Shown: positions 33,586 to 43,150 of the stretch, piece by piece | Numbering within the stretch: position 1 is the first letter of the stretch | Layout: each line of letters opens with the position of its first letter | Origin: Mycobacteroides chelonae | GTDB taxonomy: Bacteria; Actinomycetota; Actinomycetes; Mycobacteriales; Mycobacteriaceae | Assembly (NCBI RefSeq): GCF_016767715.1 | Contig: NZ_CP050145.1 | Span: 4,588,001-4,652,000 of the forward strand | Length of the DNA: 64,000 bases | Direction of reading: 5' to 3' | Translations under genes and position numbers: made by a program | The notes under the pieces: model-generated | What the model saw: the letters and a program-made list of their open reading frames with translations, nothing else | What the model was told of the DNA's origin: nothing | The model's database searches: none

Positions 33586-34709
33586 GCCTGTCTCCCTTCG
33601 ACGATTATCCGATCCATCAGATCGCCGATGTGGTCCGCCATGTCGGCACGTCGGACCGAAACTTCTACGACCGCTACTACTTCGGTTGTCACGGAGGCCG
33701 CGCCGACCTGCCGTACCTGATCACCGGGCTGGGCGTCTACCCGAACCTGGGTGTCACCGACGCATTCGCATCGGTACGCAATGGCGAGGACATCGTGGTG
33801 TTCCGCGCGTCGCGCGCGCTCGGAGACGATCGCGCTGATCTGAAGGTCGGGCCGTATCGCATCGAGGTTGTCGAAGGTCTGAAGAAGGTGCGGGTGATCC
33901 TGGAACCCGGCGACGACTACGACCTCGCCTTCGATATCACCTACACCGGCGAGATACCGGCCTCCCTGGAGCCGGGTCATTACCAGCGCCAGCTCGGCCG
34001 TGTCATGTTCGATACCTCGCGATTTGCCCAAACCGGCACCTGGGCAGGCCAATTGACGGTCGACGGCACCACCCACGAACTCGATGGCGTCAACTGGTCG
34101 GGCAACCGGGATCGCTCTTGGGGCATCCGGCCAGTCGGCGAGGGCGAGCCCGCCGGGCGGCGTGCCACCCTGGCGGGCGGCTTCTTCTGGCTCTACAACG
34201 TGATCTCGTTCCCCGAATACTCGATTGTGTTCATCAACCAGGAGGACGAGCACGGCACCAAGGTGGTCAGCGGTGCACGCCGGGTGTGGCGCGATCCGGC
34301 GAAGGGGATCGAGGAACTCGGCCCCATCACGCACGACATCACCTTGGTTCCCGGCACTCGCGAGGCGAGTTCTGCGGTGATCACGTTGGGTGACATCACC
34401 GTCACCGCCGAGATAGTGCTGCCGCACTACTTCGGCTTCGGTACCGGGTACGGCCTGGATCCGGACTGGCGCCACGGCATGTGGCAGGGCGACCTCGTCG
34501 TGCAGGGCAAGCGGTACAAGACCGCGGAACTGGACGCCACGCTCAAACTGCTCTGCCCCGTCGACAATCTCGCGACGTTCCGCCTGGTCGAGAACGGCGT
34601 GGAGAACCACGGCAGTGGACTGTTCGAGTTCGGGCCCATAGGCCCACATAAACCCTCCGGCTTCACCGGATTCGTTGACACACATCAGGAAAGAGACAGC
34701 GATTCATGA
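33582..34709 (+). CDS. Lipocalin/AttH-like protein of unknown function
   Basis: 375 residues from a GTG overlapping the previous stop. Rich in beta strands, no signal peptide, with blocks such as DRSWGIRP, FFWLYNVISFPEYSIVFINQ and a C-terminal GSGLFEFGPIG. It resembles the two-lobed AttH/CrtC-like fold often encoded next to APH-like kinases in actinobacterial catabolic operons. I cannot name a reaction. Translational overlap on both sides (33582-33585 and 34706-34709) indicates tight coupling with the kinase and the aldehyde dehydrogenase. Confidence 0.7.
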   Translation: MSLSPFDDYPIHQIADVVRHVGTSDRNFYDRYYFGCHGGRADLPYLITGLGVYPNLGVTDAFASVRNGEDIVVFRASRALGDDRADLKVGPYRIEVVEGLKKVRVILEPGDDYDLAFDITYTGEIPASLEPGHYQRQLGRVMFDTSRFAQTGTWAGQLTVDGTTHELDGVNWSGNRDRSWGIRPVGEGEPAGRRATLAGGFFWLYNVISFPEYSIVFINQEDEHGTKVVSGARRVWRDPAKGIEELGPITHDITLVPGTREASSAVITLGDITVTAEIVLPHYFGFGTGYGLDPDWRHGMWQGDLVVQGKRYKTAELDATLKLLCPVDNLATFRLVENGVENHGSGLFEFGPIGPHKPSGFTGFVDTHQERDSDS

Positions 34710-36163
34710 CGAATTACGACAAGCTCTTCATCGGCGGCGTATGGACCGAGCCGGCCACTGACCAGGTGATCGAGGTCATCTCGCCCGCCACCGGACAGAA
34801 GGTAGGCCAGTGTCCGCTGGCGTCCCCCGCCGACGTCGAAGCCGCGGTAAGCGCTGCCCGCCGCGCCTTTGATGACGGCCCGTGGCCCAAGCTGACTCCG
34901 CACGAGCGCCAGGCGATATTGCAGAAGGCAGTTGCCGGGCTGGAGGCCCGCAAGGACGAGATCTGCAAGGCCATCGCCGACGAGACCGGCGCTCCCCCTA
35001 TGGTTATCGAAACATTGCAATGGTTGGGCGGCTTCGGTGCCATCCAGTACTACGCCAATGCGGCAGACGCGGTGAAGTGGAAGGAACTGCGCAACGGCGC
35101 CTACGGCCAAACGGTGGTAACCCGGGAGCCCGCCGGCGTGGTGGCCGCCATCGCGGCCTGGAATGTGCCACTGTTCCTGGCGCTCAACAAGATCGGCCCG
35201 GCGTTCCTCGCCGGGTGCACGGTGGTGCTCAAGCCCGCTGCCGAGACTCCGCTGTCAAGCTTCATCCTCGCTGAGGTGTTCGCCGACGCGGGTGTTCCCG
35301 AGGGCGTGCTGTCGGTGGTACCCGGTGGGGCCGAAACCGGCCGGGCACTGACCAACAACCCCGGCGTCGACGTGTTCAGTTTCACCGGCAGCACCGCCGT
35401 CGGTAAGGAGATCGCCGAGATCGCCGCCAAGAACCTCAAGAAGGTCACGCTGGAGTTGGGCGGTAAGTCCGCGGCCATCGTGCTGGAGGATGCCGACCTG
35501 GCGGCAGCGCTGCCGATGCTGGTGTTCTCCGGCTTGATGAACGCCGGCCAGGGCTGCGTCAACCAGACCCGGGTGCTGGCACCGCGGTCGCGGTACGACG
35601 AGGTTGTCGACGGCATTGTGGGGATGGTCTCGCTGATGGGCGTGGGCCTGCCCGACGATCCCGCCACACAGGTGGGCCCGCTGATCACCGAGAAGCAGCG
35701 CGCCCGTGTCGAGGGCTATATCGCCAAGGGCATCGAGGAGGGCGCCCGGCTTGCTTACGGCGGCAAGCGTCCTGAAGGTCTGGACGGCGGATACTTCGTG
35801 CAGCCAACGATTTTCGCCGATGTCGACAACTCGATGACCATCGCGCAGGAGGAGATCTTCGGTCCGGTGCTGTCGATCATCGCTTACGACTCCGTCGACG
35901 AGGCCATCAAGATCGCAAACGACTCCAACTACGGCCTCGCCGGCAGCGTGTGGACCACCGATGTGCCCAAGGGCCTGGAGGTGGCGGCGCAGATCCGTAC
36001 CGGCACCTACGGCATCAACTGGTACGCCTTCGACCCCAGTTGCCCATTCGGCGGCTACAAGCAGTCCGGCATCGGCCGGGAGAACGGGCCCGAGGGCATC
36101 GAGGAGTACTGCGAGCTCAAGAGCGTGCTGCTGCCGATGGGTTACACCCTCGACTCGATCTAG
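34706..36163 (+). CDS. Aldehyde dehydrogenase (Rv0223c-like)
   Basis: 485 residues. Catalytic residues of the NAD(P)-dependent family are visible: Asn153 in AAWNVP, Glu250 in TLELGGKSA, and nucleophile Cys284 in NAGQGCVNQTR. NAD-binding FTGSTAVGKEI is present. Oxidises an aldehyde to the acid; substrate not predictable. ATGA overlap with the preceding gene. It is followed by a strong stem-loop and then an MHS-type transporter, so it may be the last gene of its transcript or an intra-operon checkpoint. Confidence 0.92.
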   Translation: MTNYDKLFIGGVWTEPATDQVIEVISPATGQKVGQCPLASPADVEAAVSAARRAFDDGPWPKLTPHERQAILQKAVAGLEARKDEICKAIADETGAPPMVIETLQWLGGFGAIQYYANAADAVKWKELRNGAYGQTVVTREPAGVVAAIAAWNVPLFLALNKIGPAFLAGCTVVLKPAAETPLSSFILAEVFADAGVPEGVLSVVPGGAETGRALTNNPGVDVFSFTGSTAVGKEIAEIAAKNLKKVTLELGGKSAAIVLEDADLAAALPMLVFSGLMNAGQGCVNQTRVLAPRSRYDEVVDGIVGMVSLMGVGLPDDPATQVGPLITEKQRARVEGYIAKGIEEGARLAYGGKRPEGLDGGYFVQPTIFADVDNSMTIAQEEIFGPVLSIIAYDSVDEAIKIANDSNYGLAGSVWTTDVPKGLEVAAQIRTGTYGINWYAFDPSCPFGGYKQSGIGRENGPEGIEEYCELKSVLLPMGYTLDSI

Positions 36164-36171
36164 CCTCGCGT

Positions 36172-36217
36172 GCGAGCCTCGCGCGGAAATCTTGCCCGAA
36201 AACCGCGTGAGGCTCGC
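36172..36217 (+). terminator. Long GC-rich stem-loop downstream of the aldehyde dehydrogenase
   Basis: Arms 36172-36186 and 36203-36217 pair over 15 positions with a single G-T, around a 16-base loop. It starts 9 bases after the stop codon. No U-tract follows, so it may be a structural or attenuating hairpin rather than a classical terminator. The left arm carries the sequence GAGCC..GCGCGGAAATC that resembles the cassette direct repeats. Confidence 0.5.
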
Positions 36218-36238
36218 GCTCGACGCTAGGGTTCGACG

Positions 36239-37585
36239 GTGTCCACCATCGCCGAGGCCGACGCTGCTCCAACCGGTCTGCGCAAGGTGGTCGCCGCATC
36301 AATGGCGGGCACCGTCGTCGAGTGGTACGAATTCTTCCTCTACGCCACCGCCGCCACCCTCGTCTTCAACAAGGTCTTCTTCCCCGCGGTGCAGGCCGGA
36401 GGCAATGACCTCGACAACATCATCAAGGCGTTCCTCACCTACGCGGTAGGGTTCGTCGCCCGGCCCATCGGCGGAATCGTATTCGGGCACTTCGGGGATC
36501 GCTACGGACGCAAACACCTCCTGCAGATCGCGATCGTGCTGGTCGGCGTGTCCACCTTCCTAATGGGCTGCCTACCGACCTTCGCACAGATCGGCTATGG
36601 GGCCCCGATCCTGCTGGTGGCGCTGCGATTCCTGCAGGGTTTCGCGGTCGGCGGGGAATGGGGCGGCGCTGTGCTGCTGGTGGCCGAACACTCCCCCGAC
36701 GCGCAACGCGGGTTCTGGTCGAGCTGGCCGCAGGCGGCGGTACCGCTGGGCAATCTGCTGGCCACCCTGGTGCTGCTCACGTTGTCGTGGACCCTCTCCG
36801 ATGCCGCCTTCCTGGCCTGGGGCTGGCGCGTCGGATTCTGGCTGTCGGTCGTGATCGTGGCCATCGGGTACTACATCCGCACCCGGATATCCGATGCGCC
36901 GATCTTCCAGGAGGCGCGCAAGGAGATCGAGCAGAACAAAGCCAGTTCGTACGGCGTCGTCGAAGTGTTCCGCCGCTACCCTCGCGGGGTGTTCACCGCC
37001 ATGGGGCTGCGGGTGGCCGAGAACATCCTCTACTACATGGTGGTCACCTTCTCGATCACCTATCTCAAGGTCGAGCTGCACATGGATACCAGACGAATCC
37101 TTTTGCTGCTCTTAATCGCTCACGCGGTTCAGGCGATCGCCCTGCCGATCGTCGGCCGGTACACCGATATCGTGGGGCGACGTGCGCCCTACGCATTGGG
37201 GGCCCTGCTGGCGGCGGGATGGGGCTTCATGGCGTTCCCGATGTTCAACACCCGGGACGAATGGGTGATCCTGGCGGCCATCGTGATCGGTCTACTGGTG
37301 CACTCGCTGATGTTCGCGGGGCAGCCGGCCATCATGGCGGAGATGTTCCCGACCCGTATGCGCTACTCCGGGGTGTCGGTGGGCTACCAGGTGACCTCGA
37401 TCTTCGCCGGATCACTGGCCCCGGTCATCGGCACCGCACTGCTGAGCAAGTACCACAGCTGGGTGCCGGTGGCCATCTATCTGGCCGCCGTTGCCCCCAT
37501 CACGCTCATTGCCGTCTGGGCACTGCCGGAGACCAAGGGCAGCTCGCTGCATGCACTGGATGCTGCCGACAGGGCGCGCGCCTGA
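36239..37585 (+). CDS. MFS transporter, metabolite:H+ symporter (MHS) type
   Basis: 448 residues from a GTG, about twelve membrane helices. Signatures of the MHS subfamily: GTVVEWYEFFLYATAATLVF in helix 1, RPIGGIVFGHFGDRYGRKHL between helices 2 and 3, and ALRFLQGFAVGGEWGGAVLL. These proteins import organic acids such as shikimate or related metabolites with protons. It lies between an aldehyde dehydrogenase and a hydroxyisobutyrate dehydrogenase-like gene, so it may bring in the catabolic substrate. 15 bases separate it from the next gene. Confidence 0.88.
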   Translation: MSTIAEADAAPTGLRKVVAASMAGTVVEWYEFFLYATAATLVFNKVFFPAVQAGGNDLDNIIKAFLTYAVGFVARPIGGIVFGHFGDRYGRKHLLQIAIVLVGVSTFLMGCLPTFAQIGYGAPILLVALRFLQGFAVGGEWGGAVLLVAEHSPDAQRGFWSSWPQAAVPLGNLLATLVLLTLSWTLSDAAFLAWGWRVGFWLSVVIVAIGYYIRTRISDAPIFQEARKEIEQNKASSYGVVEVFRRYPRGVFTAMGLRVAENILYYMVVTFSITYLKVELHMDTRRILLLLLIAHAVQAIALPIVGRYTDIVGRRAPYALGALLAAGWGFMAFPMFNTRDEWVILAAIVIGLLVHSLMFAGQPAIMAEMFPTRMRYSGVSVGYQVTSIFAGSLAPVIGTALLSKYHSWVPVAIYLAAVAPITLIAVWALPETKGSSLHALDAADRARA

Positions 37586-37600
37586 CGCTAGGTTGGACCC

Positions 37601-38512
37601 ATGGCGACCTATGGCTGGATCGGTTTGGGGAACATGGGCGGCCCGATGGCCGCGAATCTGGTGGCGGCCGGGCACACGGTGCGCGGTTTCGACCTCTCGG
37701 GTGACGCACTGGCCGCCGCAGCGGCCACAGGTGTGACCGCGGTGGACGAGATCGCCGAGGTGCTGGCGGGCGCCGAAGTGGTGTTCACCATGCTGCCCAA
37801 GGGTGAGCATGTCCGCTCGGTATTCGAAGGCCCCTACGGCATCTGGGAAAACGCCTCGCCATCAACGCTTCTGGTGGACAGTTCAACCGTCGACATCGAA
37901 ACCTCGCGGTACTGTCACGCCGAATCGGCGCGCCGGGGGTTCCGGTTCGTCGACGCCCCGGTGTCCGGCGGGATCAGCGGCGCGCAGGCCGGCACGCTGT
38001 GCTTCATGCTGGGTGGAGATTTGGAAAATTCCGGCGCGGCAACCGATTACATCAAACCGATGGCCGGTCGGGTGATCCACGCCGGTGACGGTGGCGCCGG
38101 CGTGGCCGCGAAGATCTGCAACAACATGATGCTGTTCATCGACATGATGGCCAATTCGGAAGGTTCACAGCTGGCCGAGCGGCTCGGCCTGGATCCCAAG
38201 GTTTTCTGGGAGATCTGTTCGGTGTCCTCGGCGCGATCCTGGGCGCAGCAGACCTGGTACCCGGTGCCGGACATCATCGAATCCGCCGCCGCCAACCGGA
38301 ACTTCGATGCCACTTTCACGGTCGACCTGGCGCACAAGGATGCACGCCTGGCGCTGGCCGCAGGTGAGGCCACCGGTGTGAAGCTACCCGCCGCGACCAT
38401 GGTGACCGAGCAGTTCCAGCAGCTCATCGACGAGGGCCTAGGCGCCAAGGACTGCTCGCTGATCGTCAAGTACGCGACGCCCGACGGCTCGGCGCGCGGT
38501 TACGCGCCGTGA
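37601..38512 (+). CDS. 3-hydroxyisobutyrate dehydrogenase-family oxidoreductase
   Basis: 303 residues. N-terminal Rossmann motif [17 protein letters not shown] for NAD(P), substrate-binding [16 protein letters not shown], and catalytic Lys171 in [14 protein letters not shown]. The family oxidises 3-hydroxyisobutyrate in valine breakdown or related beta-hydroxy acids. Together with the upstream aldehyde dehydrogenase it could complete a two-step oxidation. The stop overlaps the convergent CtaG-like gene by 13 bases. Confidence 0.9.
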   Translation: MATYGWIGLGNMGGPMAANLVAAGHTVRGFDLSGDALAAAAATGVTAVDEIAEVLAGAEVVFTMLPKGEHVRSVFEGPYGIWENASPSTLLVDSSTVDIETSRYCHAESARRGFRFVDAPVSGGISGAQAGTLCFMLGGDLENSGAATDYIKPMAGRVIHAGDGGAGVAAKICNNMMLFIDMMANSEGSQLAERLGLDPKVFWEICSVSSARSWAQQTWYPVPDIIESAAANRNFDATFTVDLAHKDARLALAAGEATGVKLPAATMVTEQFQQLIDEGLGAKDCSLIVKYATPDGSARGYAP

Positions 38513-39471
38513 CCCGGCCGTTCTTCCCGTAGTTGCTGTAAAAACCGGTTGTACGAGGCTAATTCGTCTTCTTGCAGGGCGTCATCGGCCTCGCGTTCCT
38601 CCGTTTCGGCCTGTTCCTCACGCCGCCACCTGATGGCGAAGATCAAGGTAGTCGCGAGCGCGATCGGCTCACCGTAGGACCAGGCCAGCGCGCCAGCCAC
38701 CGCCTGGTCCTTCACCGGGTCGACGGCCCACGCGGCGGGCGGATTGGCGAAGATGCCAATCAGCGGCCTAGGCGCCATCATGAGGATGACGCCGATGAAC
38801 ACGTGCAACGGCATTTCCACGAAGATGTCGAACATCCTGCCGAGATTGGTCTGCCGGACCGGCAGCGGGTCGGTGGACAGGATGGGGATGACGAACAGCA
38901 GGCCGCTGGCCAAGAAAAAGATCTCTAACCCGTTATGCCCCAACCAGGTAACGGCAATGGTGTCGAACAGCTGGGATAAATACAGGCCGTAATAGCTGAA
39001 CAGGAACAGCGGAATGGTGACGGCGGGATGCAACAGCATCGCGGCCGCGCGGCTGCGCAATCCGGTCAGCGCGGCCACCAGTACCCATCTGCCGGGCCCG
39101 TGGTGCGGCGTCGAGCGCAACAACAGCCGCCCCGGTGAGCCCAGCACCAACAACGGCGGCACCAAGATCGACAACGTCAGCTGCTGGAACATGAACGCGC
39201 TGAACAACCGAAATCCGTAGCGGTCTATCGACAATCCCATGACCGCGCCCATAATCAGGCACCCGGACAGGAAGCACGCGGTTGACCACCACGGCCAGCG
39301 GCGGCCCATCCGGCGCAGCCGGAGCACGCTCAGCAGGTACCACCCGGCCAGCAGCGCCGCTACAACAGGAAGCACCGGAATGGCGGGCGGGTTCCAGGCG
39401 AACAGTGACCACACTGTCGGCGGTTCGGCGGGGATTGTGGTCAGCCCGCTGAGCAACCTCACGTCGTTCAT
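38500..39471 (-). CDS. CtaG-like cytochrome c oxidase assembly/DUF1404-type membrane protein
   Basis: 323 residues from MNDVRLLSGLTTIPAEPPTV (ATGs 9 and 18 bases further upstream are alternatives). About seven membrane helices; family features include the FMFQQLTLSILVPPLLVLGS segment, WLGHNGLEIFFLASGLLFVI, and MPLHVFIGVILMM with conserved His. Caa3-type CtaG proteins assist oxidase copper-centre assembly, but no oxidase gene is adjacent and the role in mycobacteria is less certain. A charged cytoplasmic tail ends the protein. Confidence 0.8.
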   Translation of the reverse strand: MNDVRLLSGLTTIPAEPPTVWSLFAWNPPAIPVLPVVAALLAGWYLLSVLRLRRMGRRWPWWSTACFLSGCLIMGAVMGLSIDRYGFRLFSAFMFQQLTLSILVPPLLVLGSPGRLLLRSTPHHGPGRWVLVAALTGLRSRAAAMLLHPAVTIPLFLFSYYGLYLSQLFDTIAVTWLGHNGLEIFFLASGLLFVIPILSTDPLPVRQTNLGRMFDIFVEMPLHVFIGVILMMAPRPLIGIFANPPAAWAVDPVKDQAVAGALAWSYGEPIALATTLIFAIRWRREEQAETEEREADDALQEDELASYNRFLQQLREERPGHGA

Positions 39472-39624
39472 TGATTGCATTATGCGCATATTTGAATGAA
39501 CTGGCCATCCGAGTGCCGAACCAGGCGTTCATCGGCAGTTCCGATCGCCGCTAGCCAAACGGCGTTGGTTCACAGCTTTGGTAGCTAGGGTGCGCCACGG
39601 GCGGGGCAAACCAGAGGAGGAACG

Positions 39625-39849
39625 ATGGCTGTATCCGTCAATCTCGAGAAGGCACTCGACAAGGCCTACGAGAACAAGGACCTCAAGGACGTCCTCGACG
39701 CTCCCCCGTCTGCTCTCGCTGGCCTCACCGAGAAGCACGACGCCGCACTCAAGGAAGCCCTGAACATCTCGACCGTGCGCGAGCTGGGCACCAACAAGTA
39801 CATCGCGCTTGCTGCCGCGCTGGCGGCTTTGGAGAGCAAGACCGGTTAA
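39625..39849 (+). CDS. Small conserved helical protein
   Basis: 74 residues, preceded by a strong GAGGAGG ribosome-binding site and followed by a long perfect hairpin, both signs of high expression. Acidic and basic helices (LEKALDKAYENKDLKDVLDA; STVRELGTNKYIALAAALAA) with no signal or membrane segment, possibly a helix-hairpin-helix-like fold. I do not recognise a named family. Codon use is strongly biased towards C/G third positions like highly expressed mycobacterial genes. Confidence 0.85.
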   Translation: MAVSVNLEKALDKAYENKDLKDVLDAPPSALAGLTEKHDAALKEALNISTVRELGTNKYIALAAALAALESKTG

Positions 39850-39858
39850 ACCGTTGGC

Positions 39859-39904
39859 CGAGAAGGCATCTACGAACGCCAGCCGCTACGTAGATGCCTT
39901 CTCG
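39859..39904. terminator. Bidirectional hairpin terminator
   Basis: Perfect 16-base-pair stem (CGAGAAGGCATCTACG pairing with its complement) around a 14-base loop, between the convergent ends of the small protein gene (39849) and the oxidoreductase gene (39908). No long U-tract, typical of mycobacterial terminators. Confidence 0.8.
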
Positions 39905-39907
39905 TCG

Positions 39908-40741
39908 TCAGCCTCGCAGCGCCTCCGCCAACGGCTCCAGCACCGCTGTGTCGTACGGCGGAGGCAAGTAGATGATCGCCACGTCGAGCCCCTCGGCCCC
40001 TAGCGCGGCTGCCTCATCGACAACCTTCGCGTAATCGCGATCCTCGCCGAGCCGGATGTGGGCCGAGAGCGTGATCTCAGCCGGATCCCGGCCGATGTCG
40101 GCGCAGTGCGCGGCCAGCACATCGCGCTTGCGCGCGAACTCCTCGGGCGGTCCGCCCACGAAATTCCAGTGCTGTGCGTACTTGGCGGTGATCCGCAACG
40201 TGCGCTTCTCGCCGCTGCCGCCTATGCAGATCGGCGGGTGTGGTTTTTGCGGCCCCTTGGGCTCGTTGCGAGCGTCTTTGAGCTGATAGAACGTGCCGTC
40301 AAAGCTCGTCGTCTCCTGGCTCAGCAGACCGGTGAGCACCTCGCAGGCCTCTTCGAACCGGTCGAATCGCTCCTTGATGCTGCCCAGTTCAATGCCGTAG
40401 GCGCCGGATTCTTCCTCGTTCCAGCCGGCGCCGATACCGAGCTCGAGGCGACCACCGGACACGATGTCCAACGCCGAGGCCATATTGGCCAGCACGGCCG
40501 GATGCCGATAGTGGATACCGGTCACCAGCACCCCGACGCGCAGCCGCCGGGTGGCCTGCGCGAGCGCGGTGAGGGTTATCCAGCCCTCCAGGCATGGCCC
40601 GGTGGAGTCCGAGAAGATCGGATAAAAGTGATCAAAGGTCCAGCCGGACTCGAAGACGTCGATCCCGTCGGCCACCTTCCAGATGGCCAGCATGTCGTCC
40701 CAGGTGGTGTTCTGCGGAGATGTCTTGAATGCGAAGCGCAT
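39908..40741 (-). CDS. LLM-class F420-dependent oxidoreductase
   Basis: 277 residues. Luciferase-like TIM barrel: WTFDHFYPIFSDSTGPCLEG, RRLRVGVLVTGIHYRHPAVL, GRLELGIGAGWNEEESGAYG and HPPICIGGSGEKRTLRI, the last typical of F420-binding actinobacterial members. It would pass hydride between F420 and an unknown substrate. Stand-alone gene, ending against the shared hairpin; 47 bases separate its start from the end of the PEPCK gene read in the same direction. Confidence 0.88.
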   Translation of the reverse strand: MRFAFKTSPQNTTWDDMLAIWKVADGIDVFESGWTFDHFYPIFSDSTGPCLEGWITLTALAQATRRLRVGVLVTGIHYRHPAVLANMASALDIVSGGRLELGIGAGWNEEESGAYGIELGSIKERFDRFEEACEVLTGLLSQETTSFDGTFYQLKDARNEPKGPQKPHPPICIGGSGEKRTLRITAKYAQHWNFVGGPPEEFARKRDVLAAHCADIGRDPAEITLSAHIRLGEDRDYAKVVDEAAALGAEGLDVAIIYLPPPYDTAVLEPLAEALRG

Positions 40742-40788
40742 TGCACAACCCTATGCAGGATCCACCTGGAGTGTCGACCAGATACGAA

Positions 40789-42609
40789 CTACCCCAGCCG
40801 CTGCTTGAGCGCGTCGAACTCGTCCTTGACGCCGCTAGGCAGCTTGTCGCCGATGAACTCGAACCACTCTTCGATGAGCGGCAACTCCGCGAGCCACTCA
40901 TCGTTGTTCACCGCGAGCGCCTCGGCCACATCGGCCTCCTCGACGTCCAGACCGGCCAGGTCCAGGTCCTCGACGCCCGGAACGGTGCCGATCGGGGTCG
41001 ACACACCGTTGGCGCGGTGCTCGATCCGGTCGACGATCCACTTGAGCACCCGGCTGTTCTCGCCGAATCCGGGCCACAGGAAGCGTCCGTCATCGCCACG
41101 GCGGAACCAGTTCACGAAGAACACCTTGGGCAGCTTGGACTCGTCGGCCTGCTTGCCCACGTTGATCCAGTGGTTCAGGTAGTCGCCCACGTGGTAACCC
41201 ATGAAGGGCAGCATCGCCATCGGGTCGCGGCGCACGGTGCCAACCTTGCCCTCGGCGGCCGCGGTCTGCTCCGAACCCAGTGTGCCGCCAATGAACACAC
41301 CGTGCTGCCAGTCCCGGGCCTCGGTCACCAGCGGCACAGTCGTCTTGCGACGGCCACCGAACAGGATCGCCGAGATCGGCACACCCTGCGGGTCATCCCA
41401 TTCGGGGGCCAAGATGGGGCACTGCGACATCGGGGTGCAGTAGCGCGAATTCGGGTGCGCGGCTTTGGTCTCGGTCTCCCGCAGGACCCAGTCCTGACCC
41501 TTCCAGTCGATCAGGTGCTCCGGCTCGCCCTCCAGGCCTTCCCACCAGACGTCGTTGTCGTCGGTGCGCGCGACGTTGGTAAAGACGGTGTTGCCGGCTT
41601 CGATGGTCTTCATGGCGTTGGGGTTGGAGCTCCAGTTGGTGCCCGGTGCCACACCGAAGAAGCCAAACTCCGGATTGACGGCGTACAGGCGACCATCCTT
41701 GCCGAAGCGCATCCAGGCGATGTCATCACCCAACGTCTCTGCGCGCCATCCGGGAATGGTCGGCTGAATCATCGCGAGGTTGGTCTTGCCGCAGGCCGAC
41801 GGGAACGCCGCGGCCACGTAGTAGGCCTTGTTCTCCGGCGAGATGAGCTTGAGGATCAGCATGTGCTCGGCAAGCCAGCCCTCGTCGTGGGCCATCGCCG
41901 AGGCGATGCGCAACGAGTAGCACTTCTTGCCCAGCAGCGCGTTGCCACCGTAACCCGAACCATAGGACCAGATTTCACGAGATTCGGGGAAGTGGGTGAT
42001 GTACTTGGTGTCATTGCACGGCCATGGCACGTCTTCCTGGCCGGGCTCCAGGGGCGCACCGATCGAGTGCAGCGCCTTGACGAAGAATCCGTCATCGCCC
42101 AGTTTCTCCAGGGCGGCGGCACCCATTCGGGTCATCACGCGCATCGAGGCGACGACGTACTCCGAATCGGTGAGCTCCACACCCAGCTTGGGGTCCTCGG
42201 CACCGAGCGGGCCCATGCAGAACGGCACCACCCACATGGTGCGTCCGCGCATGCTGCCCCGGAACAGCTCGGTCATGGTCGCGCGCATCTCGGTGGGGTC
42301 CACCCAGTTGTTGGTGGGACCGGCGTCCTCTTCACGCTCCGAGCAGATGTACGTCCGCGATTCCACCCGGGCGACGTCCGACGGGTCCGACAGCGCCAGG
42401 AACGAGTTGGGGTGCTTCTCGGAGTTGAGCCGCTGGAAGGTGCCCGCGTCCACTAGTTGCTGAGAAACGCGCTCGAACTCTTCATCGGAACCATCAGCGA
42501 ACACGACCCGATCAGGTTGTGTCAGCTCAGCGACCTCGCGGACCCAAGCGAGCAATCCGGCGTGTTTCGTCGGAGCGTTGTCAAGACCGGGAATGGTCGC
42601 TGCTGTCAT
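40789..42609 (-). CDS. pckG: Phosphoenolpyruvate carboxykinase (GTP)
   Basis: 606 residues from [26 protein letters not shown] lies at proper distance from this ATG, while the upstream ATG at 42618 is too close to it. GTP-type family: P-loop [12 protein letters not shown] with the hyper-reactive Cys, [17 protein letters not shown], and [20 protein letters not shown]. It converts oxaloacetate and GTP to phosphoenolpyruvate, the gluconeogenic step needed for growth on fatty acids. The M. tuberculosis orthologue is called pckA and is also next to the two GTPase-like genes. Confidence 0.96.
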   Translation of the reverse strand: MTAATIPGLDNAPTKHAGLLAWVREVAELTQPDRVVFADGSDEEFERVSQQLVDAGTFQRLNSEKHPNSFLALSDPSDVARVESRTYICSEREEDAGPTNNWVDPTEMRATMTELFRGSMRGRTMWVVPFCMGPLGAEDPKLGVELTDSEYVVASMRVMTRMGAAALEKLGDDGFFVKALHSIGAPLEPGQEDVPWPCNDTKYITHFPESREIWSYGSGYGGNALLGKKCYSLRIASAMAHDEGWLAEHMLILKLISPENKAYYVAAAFPSACGKTNLAMIQPTIPGWRAETLGDDIAWMRFGKDGRLYAVNPEFGFFGVAPGTNWSSNPNAMKTIEAGNTVFTNVARTDDNDVWWEGLEGEPEHLIDWKGQDWVLRETETKAAHPNSRYCTPMSQCPILAPEWDDPQGVPISAILFGGRRKTTVPLVTEARDWQHGVFIGGTLGSEQTAAAEGKVGTVRRDPMAMLPFMGYHVGDYLNHWINVGKQADESKLPKVFFVNWFRRGDDGRFLWPGFGENSRVLKWIVDRIEHRANGVSTPIGTVPGVEDLDLAGLDVEEADVAEALAVNNDEWLAELPLIEEWFEFIGDKLPSGVKDEFDALKQRLG

Positions 42610-42785
42610 CGAGAGCATCTCCTCGTTGAGCCGGGTGAGGTACGCAGTTGCCGCACCGGCGCTGGTCGGAACCTAGATATATGAGGTTAGCGCTGGCGCT
42701 ATTCAGCGTGAAACGGGGTTGGTACGTATCCATCAATAACAAGCGAGCTTCGGCCAGTACTTCCCGCGGTACAACCCCAGCCCAT

Positions 42786-43142
42786 TTACTTACCGCCGAT
42801 GCGACCGTGCTCGATGAGCTCCCAGTGCGCACCCGCACCGCGGGCCCAGGTCTCATACGTGCCGTCCGCCCCGAACGTGGTCACCTTGTCGGCGATACCG
42901 TCCTCGTCGATGTCGGACACCACCGATAACCCGTCAGGTTCATGCAGCGTGACGGTGTCGCCGATGCCGTCATGGTCGGTGTCGATGAGGTCTGTTCCGA
43001 GGTCCACCAGACCGCCATCGGTGGGCAGGTACATGTGGTGATCGACGTGCAGATCGGGGCTGAGCGCATGGCCTGGTTCGTGCACCCCTTCACCTGGCCC
43101 CCCAAGGCCCACATGGAAACCCTGGTCAAAACCGTCGATCAT
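42786..43142 (-). CDS. DUF6802-type protein with Ca-binding-like aspartate repeats
   Basis: 118 residues, acidic. Two short repeats, DTDHDGIGDTVTLHEPDG and DIDEDGIADKVTTFGADG, have the DxDxDGxxD spacing of calcium-binding loops, followed by YETWARGAGAHWELIEHGRI. No signal peptide. It begins 8 bases after the stop of the GTPase-like gene on the same strand, so it ends that operon. The role is unknown; metal binding is inferred from spacing only. Confidence 0.75.
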   Translation of the reverse strand: MIDGFDQGFHVGLGGPGEGVHEPGHALSPDLHVDHHMYLPTDGGLVDLGTDLIDTDHDGIGDTVTLHEPDGLSVVSDIDEDGIADKVTTFGADGTYETWARGAGAHWELIEHGRIGGK

Positions 43143-43150
43143 GTCTCTGC

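Noticed and set aside
33462..34685. 407-codon open frame antisense to the lipocalin-like gene
   Set aside because: No motif, no ribosome-binding site, and it crosses the junction of two coupled genes.
40729..42456. 575-codon open frame on the + strand opposite pckG
   Set aside because: A high-GC shadow: rich in Arg/His/Val/Gly with no family pattern, fully antisense to the well-defined PEPCK.
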